Shown here piece after piece: positions 16,408-23,583 of a stretch of 64,000 nucleotides of DNA (positions are counted from its first letter, which is position 1; the number at the start of each line of letters is the position of its first letter). The position numbers and the translations under genes were made by a program. Under the pieces are notes generated by a model. It did no database searches, was not told where the DNA came from, and saw nothing but the letters and a program-made list of their open reading frames with translations. The stretch is from Phaeacidiphilus oryzae TH49 (lineage in GTDB: Bacteria; Actinomycetota; Actinomycetes; Streptomycetales; Streptomycetaceae). The stretch covers positions 744,001-808,000 of the forward strand of contig NZ_JQMQ01000004.1 in assembly GCF_000744815.1 (NCBI RefSeq). Reading direction: 5' to 3'.

Positions 16408-17190
16408 TTAGCGCGCTCCGGGGCCGGGCGGCTGCTGCTGCTCTGCCTGCTCCGTTTGCTCGGGTTGCTCGGGCCGCTCGGGCTGCTTCGGCCGGGTGGG
16501 CAGTGAGTTGAGTCCGACGTCGATGAGTCGGGCGGCACGTCGGACGTCGGCCCTGACCGCGTCGCGCAGCTCCTCGAAGGTCCGGGTGAGGTTCACATGC
16601 TTGCTCAGCGCCCGGAACTGGATGGGCCATAGTGCGAGCAGGGAGGTCGCGGCGATCTGCACTTCCGGGTCGTCCGGGCTCAACCCGGTGCGCTGGGCCA
16701 GGACTTCGGCGGCTGCGGCGACTTGCCTGTCGGCCGTGTCGTGGTGATACGCCCGTAGGGACGGGGTGGATCGGATCAGCCTGCCGAAGCGCAGCAGCAT
16801 GGCCTTGGCCTCGGCAGGGTCGTTCTGAGAGCTCAGCCATGACGTGAGGTTGTCCAGCTCGCTGGAGAGGATCCTCAACGCGGCGTCGACGGGGGACAGG
16901 TCCGGGTCGGCCAGGGTGGTGCGCAGGGAGTCCACCGTGGCCTCGCCCAGATCGAGGATGAGCGACTCCTTGGTCGGGAAGTAGTTGAACACCGTCTTCT
17001 CCGACACCCCGCAGGCCTCCGCGATCTCGGCGACCCGTACGGCGTCGAAGCCCCGTTCCATGAACATCTCGGTGGCCGTGTCGGACAGCCGGCGCCGAAG
17101 GAGCCGCTTCTTGCGCTCCCGCAGCCCTTCGGCGGCGGGTTCCTCGTCGCGCGGCCGCAGGGCCGTCCAATCCACGGTGCGGATGGTCAT
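16408..17190 (-). CDS. TetR family regulator with Gln/Pro/Glu-rich tail
   Basis: 260 aa. N-terminal basic arm and helix-turn-helix (RVAEIAEACGVSEKTVFNYFPTKESL, about residues 50-80), then a helical ligand domain. The last about 27 residues are a low-complexity tail built from PEQ/TEQ/AEQ units, matching short tandem repeats in the DNA. It is divergent from the SRPBCC gene, with a 32-bp symmetric AT-rich element between them. Confidence 0.88.
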   Translation of the reverse strand: MTIRTVDWTALRPRDEEPAAEGLRERKKRLLRRRLSDTATEMFMERGFDAVRVAEIAEACGVSEKTVFNYFPTKESLILDLGEATVDSLRTTLADPDLSPVDAALRILSSELDNLTSWLSSQNDPAEAKAMLLRFGRLIRSTPSLRAYHHDTADRQVAAAAEVLAQRTGLSPDDPEVQIAATSLLALWPIQFRALSKHVNLTRTFEELRDAVRADVRRAARLIDVGLNSLPTRPKQPERPEQPEQTEQAEQQQPPGPGAR

Positions 17191-17219
17191 CACCGAAGCA
17201 TAGGACAGCTCGCCGATAA

Positions 17220-17251
17220 TTTCTGCTACTATAAATTTACAGTCGCAGAAA
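17220..17251. promoter_or_regulatory. 32-bp symmetric AT-rich operator of the TetR/SRPBCC pair
   Basis: Arms TTTCTGCTACT (17220-17230) and AGTCGCAGAAA (17241-17251) are inverted copies with one mismatch, and the centre contains the perfect TAAATTTA. Overall only two base pairs of the 32-bp dyad break symmetry. Such an AT-rich stretch is exceptional in this DNA and almost certainly spans the promoter region too. It is 29 nt upstream of the TetR start and 44 nt upstream of the SRPBCC start, so one dimer pair could control both. Confidence 0.75.
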
Positions 17252-17295
17252 ATCCGGGCAGGCCTCGATGCCTGCGCAGGCGAAGGGAGCCTTCC

Positions 17296-17760
17296 ATGAG
17301 CGCCATCCACATCGTCCGCGACTATCCGCATCCCCCGCAGAAGGTCTGGCGAGCGGTCACCGATCCGGAGCTGATCCCGCTGTGGACCGCCACCGGTGCC
17401 GGCGCCCGGCCGGAGGGCTTCGCCACCACGGTCGGAACCACCTTCAAGTTCATCGCGAAACCCAAGCCCGGCTGGAGCGGCGTCGTGCTGTGCGAGGTGT
17501 TGGAGGTATCCGAGCCCGCACTGCTGCGCTACTCGTGGCAGGACGAAAGCGGTGGCGAGGTGACCGAGGTCGCCTACCGACTCGCGGCGCACGGGAGCGG
17601 AACGCGCTTCACCTACGACCACACCGGCTTCACCGGGGCCGGCGGCTACTTCATGGCCAGGTTCCTCGGGGCCGTCCGCGCCAAGATGCTCACCAAGGGC
17701 CTGCCCGCAGTGCTGAACGACCTCGACGACCAGGGCGACCTGCGCCGGAACACCCCCTAG
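17296..17760 (+). CDS. SRPBCC (START/AHSA1-type) domain protein
   Basis: 154 aa. Begins with the family signature IVRDYPHPPQKVWRAVTDPELIPLWT and continues as a hydrophobic-pocket START-like fold (VLEVSEPALLRYSWQ, GTRFTYDHTGFTG). Members bind lipophilic ligands; many small TetR/ArsR-linked copies have no known role. GCGAAGGGAGCC precedes the ATG. Presumed target of the divergent TetR protein. Confidence 0.85.
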   Translation: MSAIHIVRDYPHPPQKVWRAVTDPELIPLWTATGAGARPEGFATTVGTTFKFIAKPKPGWSGVVLCEVLEVSEPALLRYSWQDESGGEVTEVAYRLAAHGSGTRFTYDHTGFTGAGGYFMARFLGAVRAKMLTKGLPAVLNDLDDQGDLRRNTP

Positions 17761-17848
17761 ACCACAACTGGTCCGAGAGGTATGTGGCGTCAGCGTTGCT
17801 CGCCCGGTGCCTCGGTCGTCCACGGCTCGGCGCCCACGGCTCCGGAGC

Positions 17849-18499
17849 TCAGCTCCTGACGTACTCGGCTGCGTGCCCCGAGAGGAGCAGGGCGAGCACG
17901 GCTCCGGCCGCCAGGACCGAGAGCAGCGCATAGCGCCGGGCGGAGGTTCCCAGGACGCGGCTTCCCCGCCTGGCCAGCAGGTCCGCGGCCGCCAGCCGTA
18001 CGGCCTCCAGATAGTGCGGCACCACATGGAGCAGCAGCGCGGCCAGCCAGAGGTAGAAGGACGCCTTGTGCGTCAGCAGTGCCGCCCCCGCCACGGCGGG
18101 CGGGCCGAGGAAGGCCAGCAGGCCGCTGATGAGCAGCAGTGCCGTCAGGGCGGTGAGCACCGGGCCGAGGATCCGGTAGTACATCCGCGGTGCGCCGCGT
18201 TCCCGGTAGGCGCGGTCCCCCCGGTAGTACTTGACGGCGCGCCAGCCGGTGCTGCCCATCTTCAGGGCCACGACCGGGGTGAGGAGGAGGCCGATCACCA
18301 CATGCGCGGTGAGCACCTGCGTGACCCCGAGCACCACGGTGACCAGTTGGGCGCCGAAGAGCAGGAGGAGTGCCAGTCCGCCGACGGCCGTCAACCGGGC
18401 GTTTCCGGCGACCCCCGAATGGGCGTGCCCGCTCCGGAGACGGTCGGGGCGGCTGCGGCCTCCGGCTGTCGGCGGTGCCTCGGATTCTCCGCATCGCAT
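17849..18499 (-). CDS. Cytochrome b561-like membrane protein
   Basis: 216 aa with about five membrane helices: LTAVGGLALLLLFGAQLV, LTAHVVIGLLLTP, YRILGPVLTALTALLLISGL, THKASFYLWLAALLLHVVPHYLEA and a C-terminal helix. Histidines inside helices 2 and 4 (AHVVIG, LLHVVPH) look like haem b ligands, as in cytochrome b561 or thiosulfate-reductase-like subunits. Family assignment is by pattern only. Divergent from the OmpR-type response regulator, whose upstream region carries an operator-like motif. Confidence 0.6.
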   Translation of the reverse strand: MRCGESEAPPTAGGRSRPDRLRSGHAHSGVAGNARLTAVGGLALLLLFGAQLVTVVLGVTQVLTAHVVIGLLLTPVVALKMGSTGWRAVKYYRGDRAYRERGAPRMYYRILGPVLTALTALLLISGLLAFLGPPAVAGAALLTHKASFYLWLAALLLHVVPHYLEAVRLAAADLLARRGSRVLGTSARRYALLSVLAAGAVLALLLSGHAAEYVRS

Positions 18500-18632
18500 G
18501 GCTCTACCCCTTGATCGACGACTTTCCGCCTCAGGACCGCAGCCTGCGGGTCGGTTCCTTACGCCGCGCTTTCGGCCGCGGGTGAAAGCCGGCCGTAAGC
18601 CGGGGGCCGCTACCATCGAGGACGGCAGCGGA

Positions 18633-18647
18633 TGCCATAGCAAATAG
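18633..18647. promoter_or_regulatory. TGCYATAGC motif before the response regulator
   Basis: TGCCATAGCAAATAG lies 15 nt before the response regulator start. The same 15-mer pattern, TGC(C/T)ATAGC followed by two purines, AT, A/T and G, occurs at 21590-21604 (minus strand) and 21700-21714. The core TGCCATAGCA is a one-mismatch palindrome, as expected for a dimeric repressor site. Possible GntR regulator binding site outside its own cluster. Confidence 0.45.
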
Positions 18648-18661
18648 AGGATGCTTGAGTC

Positions 18662-19348
18662 ATGCGCGTGTTGGTGGTGGAGGACGAAGAGGCCATGGTC
18701 GCCGCGCTGACCTGGGGCCTGGAAGCCGAGGGTTACGTCGTGGACGTGGCCCGGGACGGAGCGGAGGGCTTCTGGAAGGCGAGGGAGCTCGAGTACGACG
18801 TGATCGTTCTGGACGTGATGCTGCCCGGCCTCGACGGCTACCAGGTGTGCCGGCGGCTGCGTGAACAGCTGGTCTGGACGCCGATCCTGATGCTGACCGC
18901 GATGGACGAGGACCTCGACCACGCCGAGGGGCTGGACGTCGGCGCCGACGACTATCTGACGAAGCCGTTCTCCTACCCGGTCCTCCTCGCCCACCTCCGG
19001 GCGCTCACCCGGCGCGGACTGGGGGAGCGGCCGGCCGCGCTGACGGCCGGCGGGCTGCGCCTGGATCCTGCTGCCCGCACCGTCCTCCGGGAGGGCGCGG
19101 TACTGGACCTGACCAGCCGTGAGATCGCCGTCCTGGAGTATCTGATGCGCCGCAAGGGGCGGGTGGTGTCCAAGGCCGAGCTGCTCGACCACTGCTGGGA
19201 TCCGGCCTACGAGGGGGGATACACGGTGGTCGAGGTGAGCATCCACCGGCTCCGCCGCAAGATCGACCGAGCCGGTGGGCCGTCTGTCATCGCCACCGTC
19301 CGGGGCGCCGGCTACCTGATCGAGGATTCCGGGGAGGCAGCCCCGTGA
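18662..19348 (+). CDS. OmpR/PhoB-type response regulator
   Basis: 228 aa. Receiver domain with acidic residues EDE (7-9), phospho-acceptor Asp51 in VIVLDVMLPG and Lys101 in YLTKPF. A C-terminal winged helix (about 130-222) has the family ending VVEVSIHRLRRKID and VRGAGYLIE. The following kinase gene starts within its stop codon (GTGA), so they are a coupled pair. This type usually controls membrane, metal or stress genes; the divergent cytochrome-like gene is a possible target. Confidence 0.94.
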   Translation: MRVLVVEDEEAMVAALTWGLEAEGYVVDVARDGAEGFWKARELEYDVIVLDVMLPGLDGYQVCRRLREQLVWTPILMLTAMDEDLDHAEGLDVGADDYLTKPFSYPVLLAHLRALTRRGLGERPAALTAGGLRLDPAARTVLREGAVLDLTSREIAVLEYLMRRKGRVVSKAELLDHCWDPAYEGGYTVVEVSIHRLRRKIDRAGGPSVIATVRGAGYLIEDSGEAAP

Positions 19349-20832
19349 CCGCCGTCGAACCGCGCCGATCCGAGGCGCCGACTCGCCCTCGCGGTCGCCT
19401 CCGCCCCCGCCTCCGCCCCCGCTTCGGCCGGCGCCCGCGCACCCTGCGTACCCGGGTCACCGTGCTGGCGAGCCTGGCCCTGACGGCGGCCGTGGTCCTC
19501 GGGGTCCTGCTGCTGTACCAGCTGCAGATGACCGGGGTGAAGCGGACGCTCGACGGCGAACTGCGCACCTACGCGGTCCAGATCGCGCAGGCCGCGGGCG
19601 CGGGGAACGGCACCTGGTCCGGCCCGCTGCCGCAGTCGAGTCTCGATCCCAACGCCGAGGCCCAGGTGCTCGGCGCGGACGGCGAGGTGCTCGCCGCCAC
19701 CCGTACGCTGACCGGCCTGCCCGCCGTCTACGTTCTGCCCCCGGGTGCGGAGGTCCCGGTCCGGCAGCCGGCGGCCGACCGCGCGATCCCCCGCGATGTG
19801 CGGGTGGTGGCGGAGCGGACCGTCGTGGGCGGCCGGAAGGTCACCATCGTCGCCGGCACTCCGACCGGCCTCCTGCACGAGGTCGACGAGGAGTTCGCCC
19901 ACTACCTGCTGATCGGGCTGCCGCTGATCCTCGCGCTGGCGGCCGGGACGGTGTGGCTGGTGGTCGGGCGCGCCCTGCGGCCGGTCGAGGAGATCCGGCA
20001 GGCGGTCACCGACATCACCTCGGCGGACCTCTCCCAGCGGGTGCCGGAGCCCGGGACCGCCGACGAGGTCGGGCACCTCGCCCAGACCATGAACGGAATG
20101 CTCGCCCGCCTGGACGAATCGGCCCGCCGGCAGCGCCGCTTCGTCGCCGACGCCTCGCACGAGCTGCGCAGCCCGCTGGCCGCGGTCCGCACCACGCTGG
20201 AGGTCGGGCTGGCCCATCCGGAGCGGGCCCCGTGGCCGGACCTGGCGGGCAGCGCGGTACGGCAGTCGGCCCGGCTGGAGGAGCTGATCCGGGATCTGCT
20301 GCTGCTGGCGAAGGCCGACGAGCGGCTGCTCGCCGAGCGGCGGCACCCGGTGAGCCTGGCCGAGGTGATCGACGAAATCCTGGCCGGCGCTCCGGCCGCG
20401 CGGTGCGAGGTCCGGGTGGACGTCCCGGCGGAGGCGGTCGTGCCGGGGAACGGCGATCACCTGGAACGGCTGTTCCGCAACCTCGTCGACAACGCGCTGC
20501 GCCACGCCCGGCACCGCGTGGCGGTGGGCGCCGCGGTTCTGGAGCGGACCGTCCGGGTGGAGGTCGACGACGACGGCGCCGGGATCCCGGTCGCCGAGCG
20601 GGAGCGGGTCTTCGACCGGTTCGTGCGCCTGGAGGGCAGCCGGGAGCGGGGCAGCGGAACCACCGGCCTGGGCCTGGCGATCGCTCGCGAGATCGCGATC
20701 GCCCACCACGGTCGGATCGCGATCACCACCAGCCCCGCCGGCGGAGCCCGGGTGGTGGTGGTCCTGCCCCGCGCGGGTGTCGACGGCGGGACCCCCGGGG
20801 CCGGGCCCGGGGCGCCGCGTCGGGGTCCGTGA
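19345..20832 (+). CDS. HAMP-type sensor histidine kinase
   Basis: 495 aa. An arginine-rich N-terminus is followed by helix 1 (about 39-59), an extracytoplasmic sensor loop, helix 2 (about 196-218), a HAMP segment, the HisKA box with His272 in DASHELRSPL, and the ATPase domain (NLVDNALRHA, DDDGAGIP, GTTGLGLAI). The N-terminal arginine run (RLRPRLRPRFGRRPR) mirrors short direct repeats in the DNA. The C-terminus ends in a Gly/Pro tail. Cognate to the overlapping regulator. Confidence 0.93.
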   Translation: MTAVEPRRSEAPTRPRGRLRPRLRPRFGRRPRTLRTRVTVLASLALTAAVVLGVLLLYQLQMTGVKRTLDGELRTYAVQIAQAAGAGNGTWSGPLPQSSLDPNAEAQVLGADGEVLAATRTLTGLPAVYVLPPGAEVPVRQPAADRAIPRDVRVVAERTVVGGRKVTIVAGTPTGLLHEVDEEFAHYLLIGLPLILALAAGTVWLVVGRALRPVEEIRQAVTDITSADLSQRVPEPGTADEVGHLAQTMNGMLARLDESARRQRRFVADASHELRSPLAAVRTTLEVGLAHPERAPWPDLAGSAVRQSARLEELIRDLLLLAKADERLLAERRHPVSLAEVIDEILAGAPAARCEVRVDVPAEAVVPGNGDHLERLFRNLVDNALRHARHRVAVGAAVLERTVRVEVDDDGAGIPVAERERVFDRFVRLEGSRERGSGTTGLGLAIAREIAIAHHGRIAITTSPAGGARVVVVLPRAGVDGGTPGAGPGAPRRGP

Positions 20833-20853
20833 CTCGGCTACGGCCGAACCGGA

Positions 20854-21525
20854 TCAGTCGAGTTCGCCGAGGACCAGGTCGACGCCTGCCGTGGCGTGCC
20901 GACGGAACACCTCCTCGACCAGATCGGGGTCGCGACTGCGGAGAGCCACCAGGATGGCGCGGTGGCCCTGCAGGCGGCGCCGGGCGAGGTCCGGGTGCTG
21001 CCGCATGGTCTCCACCGATCGGGTCCGCCGCTCGGTGCCGATGATCGCGAGGGTCTGGACGAGGTTGCGAAGGGTGCGGTTGTCGGCGGCCTGTTCGATC
21101 TCGGCGTCGAACTCGCGGGCGATACGGAGCTGCTCCGTGCTGTCGTCGCGCTCGTCGCCGAGCCGGTCGACCAGCGCTTCCATCCGGTCCAGCGCCGCGT
21201 CGCTGATCTTCTCGGTGGCGAACCTGGCCTCCAGCGCGCGGAGCGCCGCGCCGGTCAGCATGAGTTCGCGGAGTGTCTCGGGGGAGTGGTCGACGACCCG
21301 GAGCGTGCGGATGGAGACCCGTTCGATCAGGCTCTCCTGCTCGAGCCGCCGGAGGGCCTCGCGGACGGGGGTCGGGCTCACGTCCAGCCGGGCCGCCAGA
21401 TCCCGCTCGGTGACCCGCTGGCCGGGCTTGAACTTGCCGGTCGCGATGCCCTCCCGGATGGTCCGGTAGGCCTGTTCGGCGAGTGATCGCGAGCGCTGGG
21501 CCGGCGTCAGATCCGGTGCGGTCAT
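20854..21525 (-). CDS. GntR family (FCD-domain) regulator
   Basis: 223 aa. Winged helix at about residues 12-80 (RVTERDLAARLDVSPTPVREALRRLEQ) and an all-helical FCD ligand domain (FDAEIEQAADNRTL, GHRAILVALRSRDPDLVEEVFRRH). FCD members sense organic acids and usually repress adjacent catabolic operons. It is divergent from the AtuA/Hyu operon, 254 nt apart, and that gap holds two copies of the TGCYATAGC motif. Convergent with the histidine kinase gene, only 21 nt apart. Confidence 0.92.
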   Translation of the reverse strand: MTAPDLTPAQRSRSLAEQAYRTIREGIATGKFKPGQRVTERDLAARLDVSPTPVREALRRLEQESLIERVSIRTLRVVDHSPETLRELMLTGAALRALEARFATEKISDAALDRMEALVDRLGDERDDSTEQLRIAREFDAEIEQAADNRTLRNLVQTLAIIGTERRTRSVETMRQHPDLARRRLQGHRAILVALRSRDPDLVEEVFRRHATAGVDLVLGELD

Positions 21526-21589
21526 CGGGGTCGGACTCCTCGGTGGGCGTGCGGTGGGGCGGAAGGCGGCGTCTGGGGAGCATCGGATG

Positions 21590-21604
21590 CAATCCGCTAT
21601 GGCA
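21590..21604 (-). promoter_or_regulatory. GntR operator candidate, gntR side
   Basis: On the minus strand this reads TGCCATAGCGGATTG, 65 nt upstream of the GntR regulator start. It matches the copies at 21700-21714 and 18633-18647. Likely the autoregulatory site. Confidence 0.5.
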
Positions 21605-21699
21605 TGTTACATCGGGCCGTTCGATCTGGACCGTCCATGACCAACAGACCCCGAAGTCGCGGCCTGAAGAGAGCACTGCCCAGATGCCTTGACCAGTTT

Positions 21700-21714
21700 T
21701 GCTATAGCGAATAG
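21700..21714 (+). promoter_or_regulatory. GntR operator candidate within the operon promoter
   Basis: TGCTATAGCGAATAG sits between a good -35 (TTGACC, 21689-21694) and a TAGCCT -10 (21712-21717) with 17-bp spacing. A repressor bound here would block RNA polymerase directly. The core GCTATAGC is perfectly palindromic. The operon's first ATG is 63 nt beyond the -10. Confidence 0.6.
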
Positions 21715-21779
21715 CCTGCGGGAAACCGGAGGGTGCGCCGCGCGCACCAATCCGAGTTGCGCACGAGCTAGGAGAGTTC

Positions 21780-23186
21780 ATGCCCGACACAGCCGACACA
21801 GCCGACACAGTAGATCCGGCCGCCGGAGTCGGGGTCCTGGTGCCCAGTGGGATGCTGGGCGCCGGATTCCCGCCCGAGACCATCGCCCGCGGCATCGCGC
21901 TCGGCGCCGATGTGATCGCCGTCGACGGGGGGTCGACCGACTCCGGGCCCCACTACCTCGGCACGGGGACCGCCAAGACCTCGGCGCGCGCTGTCCGCAG
22001 GGACCTGCGGATCCTGTTGGCGGCGGCCGCGGAGGCCGGTATCCCGCTGATCATCGGCTCCTGCGGGACGAGCGGCAGCGACTCCGGGGTGCGGTGGGTA
22101 GCGGACCTCGTCGAGTCGGTCTGCGCCGAGGACGGCCTGCGGCTGACCGTGGCGAAGATCTTCAGTGAACAGCGGGCGGAGCGACTGCTGCCGGCGCTGG
22201 CGGCCGGCCGCATCCGCCCGCTGCCGCCCAGTGGTGCGCTGGATCCGGCGACGCTCACCGACTGCGCCCGCATTGTGGGGATGATGGGCCACGAGCCCAT
22301 CGAGCAGGCCCTGCGGGCAGGTGCGCAGGTGGTGCTGGCCGGCCGGGCCACCGACACCGCGGCCTCCGCGGTGGTCCCGCTGATGAAGGGCATGCCGCCG
22401 GGGCCCGTCTGGCACGCCGCGAAGATCGTCGAGTGCGGTGGGCAGTGCACCACCGATCCGCGCTCCGGCGGGGTGTTCGCGCGCATCGACGCGACCGGGT
22501 TCACCATCGAGCCGCTGGACCCCGATACGGCCTGCACACCGACCTCGGTGGCTGCGCACATGCTGTACGAGACCGCGGACCCCTACCTGATGCGGGAGCC
22601 CGCCGGGACCATCGCGGTGGCGGACGCGCACTACACCGCCCTCGACGGCCGGGCCGTACGGGTGGAGGGCTCGCGCTTCGAACCCGCAAACCAGTACACG
22701 GTCAAGTTGGAGGGCGCGGCGGTCGCCGGCTATCAGACCCTCTCCTTCGTCGGCATCCGCGACCCCCGCATCCTGGCCTCCATCGACGAGTGGGCCCAGT
22801 GCCTGGAGAAGACCCTGGCCGACCGGGTCGAGAGCGTGCTGGAGCCGGCCCCGGGCTCGTGGGCCATGGATCTGCGGCTGTACGGCCACAACGCGGTCCT
22901 CGGCGACCTGGAACCGAGCTCCGGGCCCCCCACCGAAGTCGGCGCGATGCTCCTGGTCAACGCCTTCGACCAGGAGACCGCCACGGCGATCTCCCAGCTC
23001 GCCAACCCGCTTCTGCTGCATCTCCCGCTGCCGGGGATGGGCTACCTGCCGAGTTTCGCCTTCGCCACCTCGCCCGCCCATGTGGACCGCGGCGCCGTGT
23101 ACGAGTTCGTCCTCAACCATGTCGTCGAGACGGACTCACCGACCGCACTGTTCCGAATCGAGATCGAGGAGCCGAGCCGTGGCTGA
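21780..23186 (+). CDS. AtuA-like protein (DUF1446, acyclic terpene utilization family)
   Basis: 468 aa, soluble. Opens with a Thr/Ala/Asp repeat (DTADTADT), then VLVPSGMLGAGFPPETIARGIALGADVIAVDGGSTDSGPHYLG in overlapping blocks that match the family, with IIGSCGTSGSD near residue 95 and a C-terminal region ending GMGYLPSFAFATSPAHV. AtuA itself is needed for citronellol/geraniol use in Pseudomonas, but its reaction is not established; relatives occur with DUF4387 and hydantoinase-like genes in many catabolic operons. First gene of the GntR-controlled operon; CTAGGAGAG precedes the ATG. Confidence 0.87.
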   Translation: MPDTADTADTVDPAAGVGVLVPSGMLGAGFPPETIARGIALGADVIAVDGGSTDSGPHYLGTGTAKTSARAVRRDLRILLAAAAEAGIPLIIGSCGTSGSDSGVRWVADLVESVCAEDGLRLTVAKIFSEQRAERLLPALAAGRIRPLPPSGALDPATLTDCARIVGMMGHEPIEQALRAGAQVVLAGRATDTAASAVVPLMKGMPPGPVWHAAKIVECGGQCTTDPRSGGVFARIDATGFTIEPLDPDTACTPTSVAAHMLYETADPYLMREPAGTIAVADAHYTALDGRAVRVEGSRFEPANQYTVKLEGAAVAGYQTLSFVGIRDPRILASIDEWAQCLEKTLADRVESVLEPAPGSWAMDLRLYGHNAVLGDLEPSSGPPTEVGAMLLVNAFDQETATAISQLANPLLLHLPLPGMGYLPSFAFATSPAHVDRGAVYEFVLNHVVETDSPTALFRIEIEEPSRG

Positions 23187-23538
23187 GACCACTGGGGCCG
23201 CTGAGACCACGCAGACGGCGAAGCCGACGCTGGACGAGCTGGCGCTGGAGGTGCGCTCGAAGAACGCCGGCCCCTTCTGGATGACCGTGGAGGCGTTCTT
23301 GCCCGACGCCGAGGCCTACCGGGCCGCCGACCGGCTGATCGACGAGGACCTGATCGCCGGGCTCTACCGGGTGCCGCGGGAGTCGGTCCGGGTGTTCCGC
23401 ATCCCGGAGCTACGGGTGGTGAAGGTGTCCTTCCCGCGCAGACTGGCCCAGGGCAGCCTCCACGACCGGGACATCCACGCCGGCCAGCACCATGTGCCGC
23501 TCGCCGGAATGCCCGTGCCGCCCGTGGGACGGGCCTGA
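23179..23538 (+). CDS. DUF4387 domain protein
   Basis: 119 aa from a GTG that overlaps the end of the AtuA-like gene by 8 nt, which indicates coupling. After a Thr/Glu-rich leader (ETTGAAETTQTAKPT) comes LDELALEVRSKNAGPFWMTVEAFLPD, the conserved DUF4387 opening, and later RIPELRVVKVSFPRR. It ends with RDIHAGQHHVPLA. Proteins of this family almost always sit next to AtuA-like genes, or are fused to them, and probably form a subunit or small partner of the same unknown enzyme. Confidence 0.85.
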   Translation: MAETTGAAETTQTAKPTLDELALEVRSKNAGPFWMTVEAFLPDAEAYRAADRLIDEDLIAGLYRVPRESVRVFRIPELRVVKVSFPRRLAQGSLHDRDIHAGQHHVPLAGMPVPPVGRA

Positions 23539-23583
23539 GGCCCACCCCGAGGCACACCGCCCGCGAACGAACGGGAACGATCA

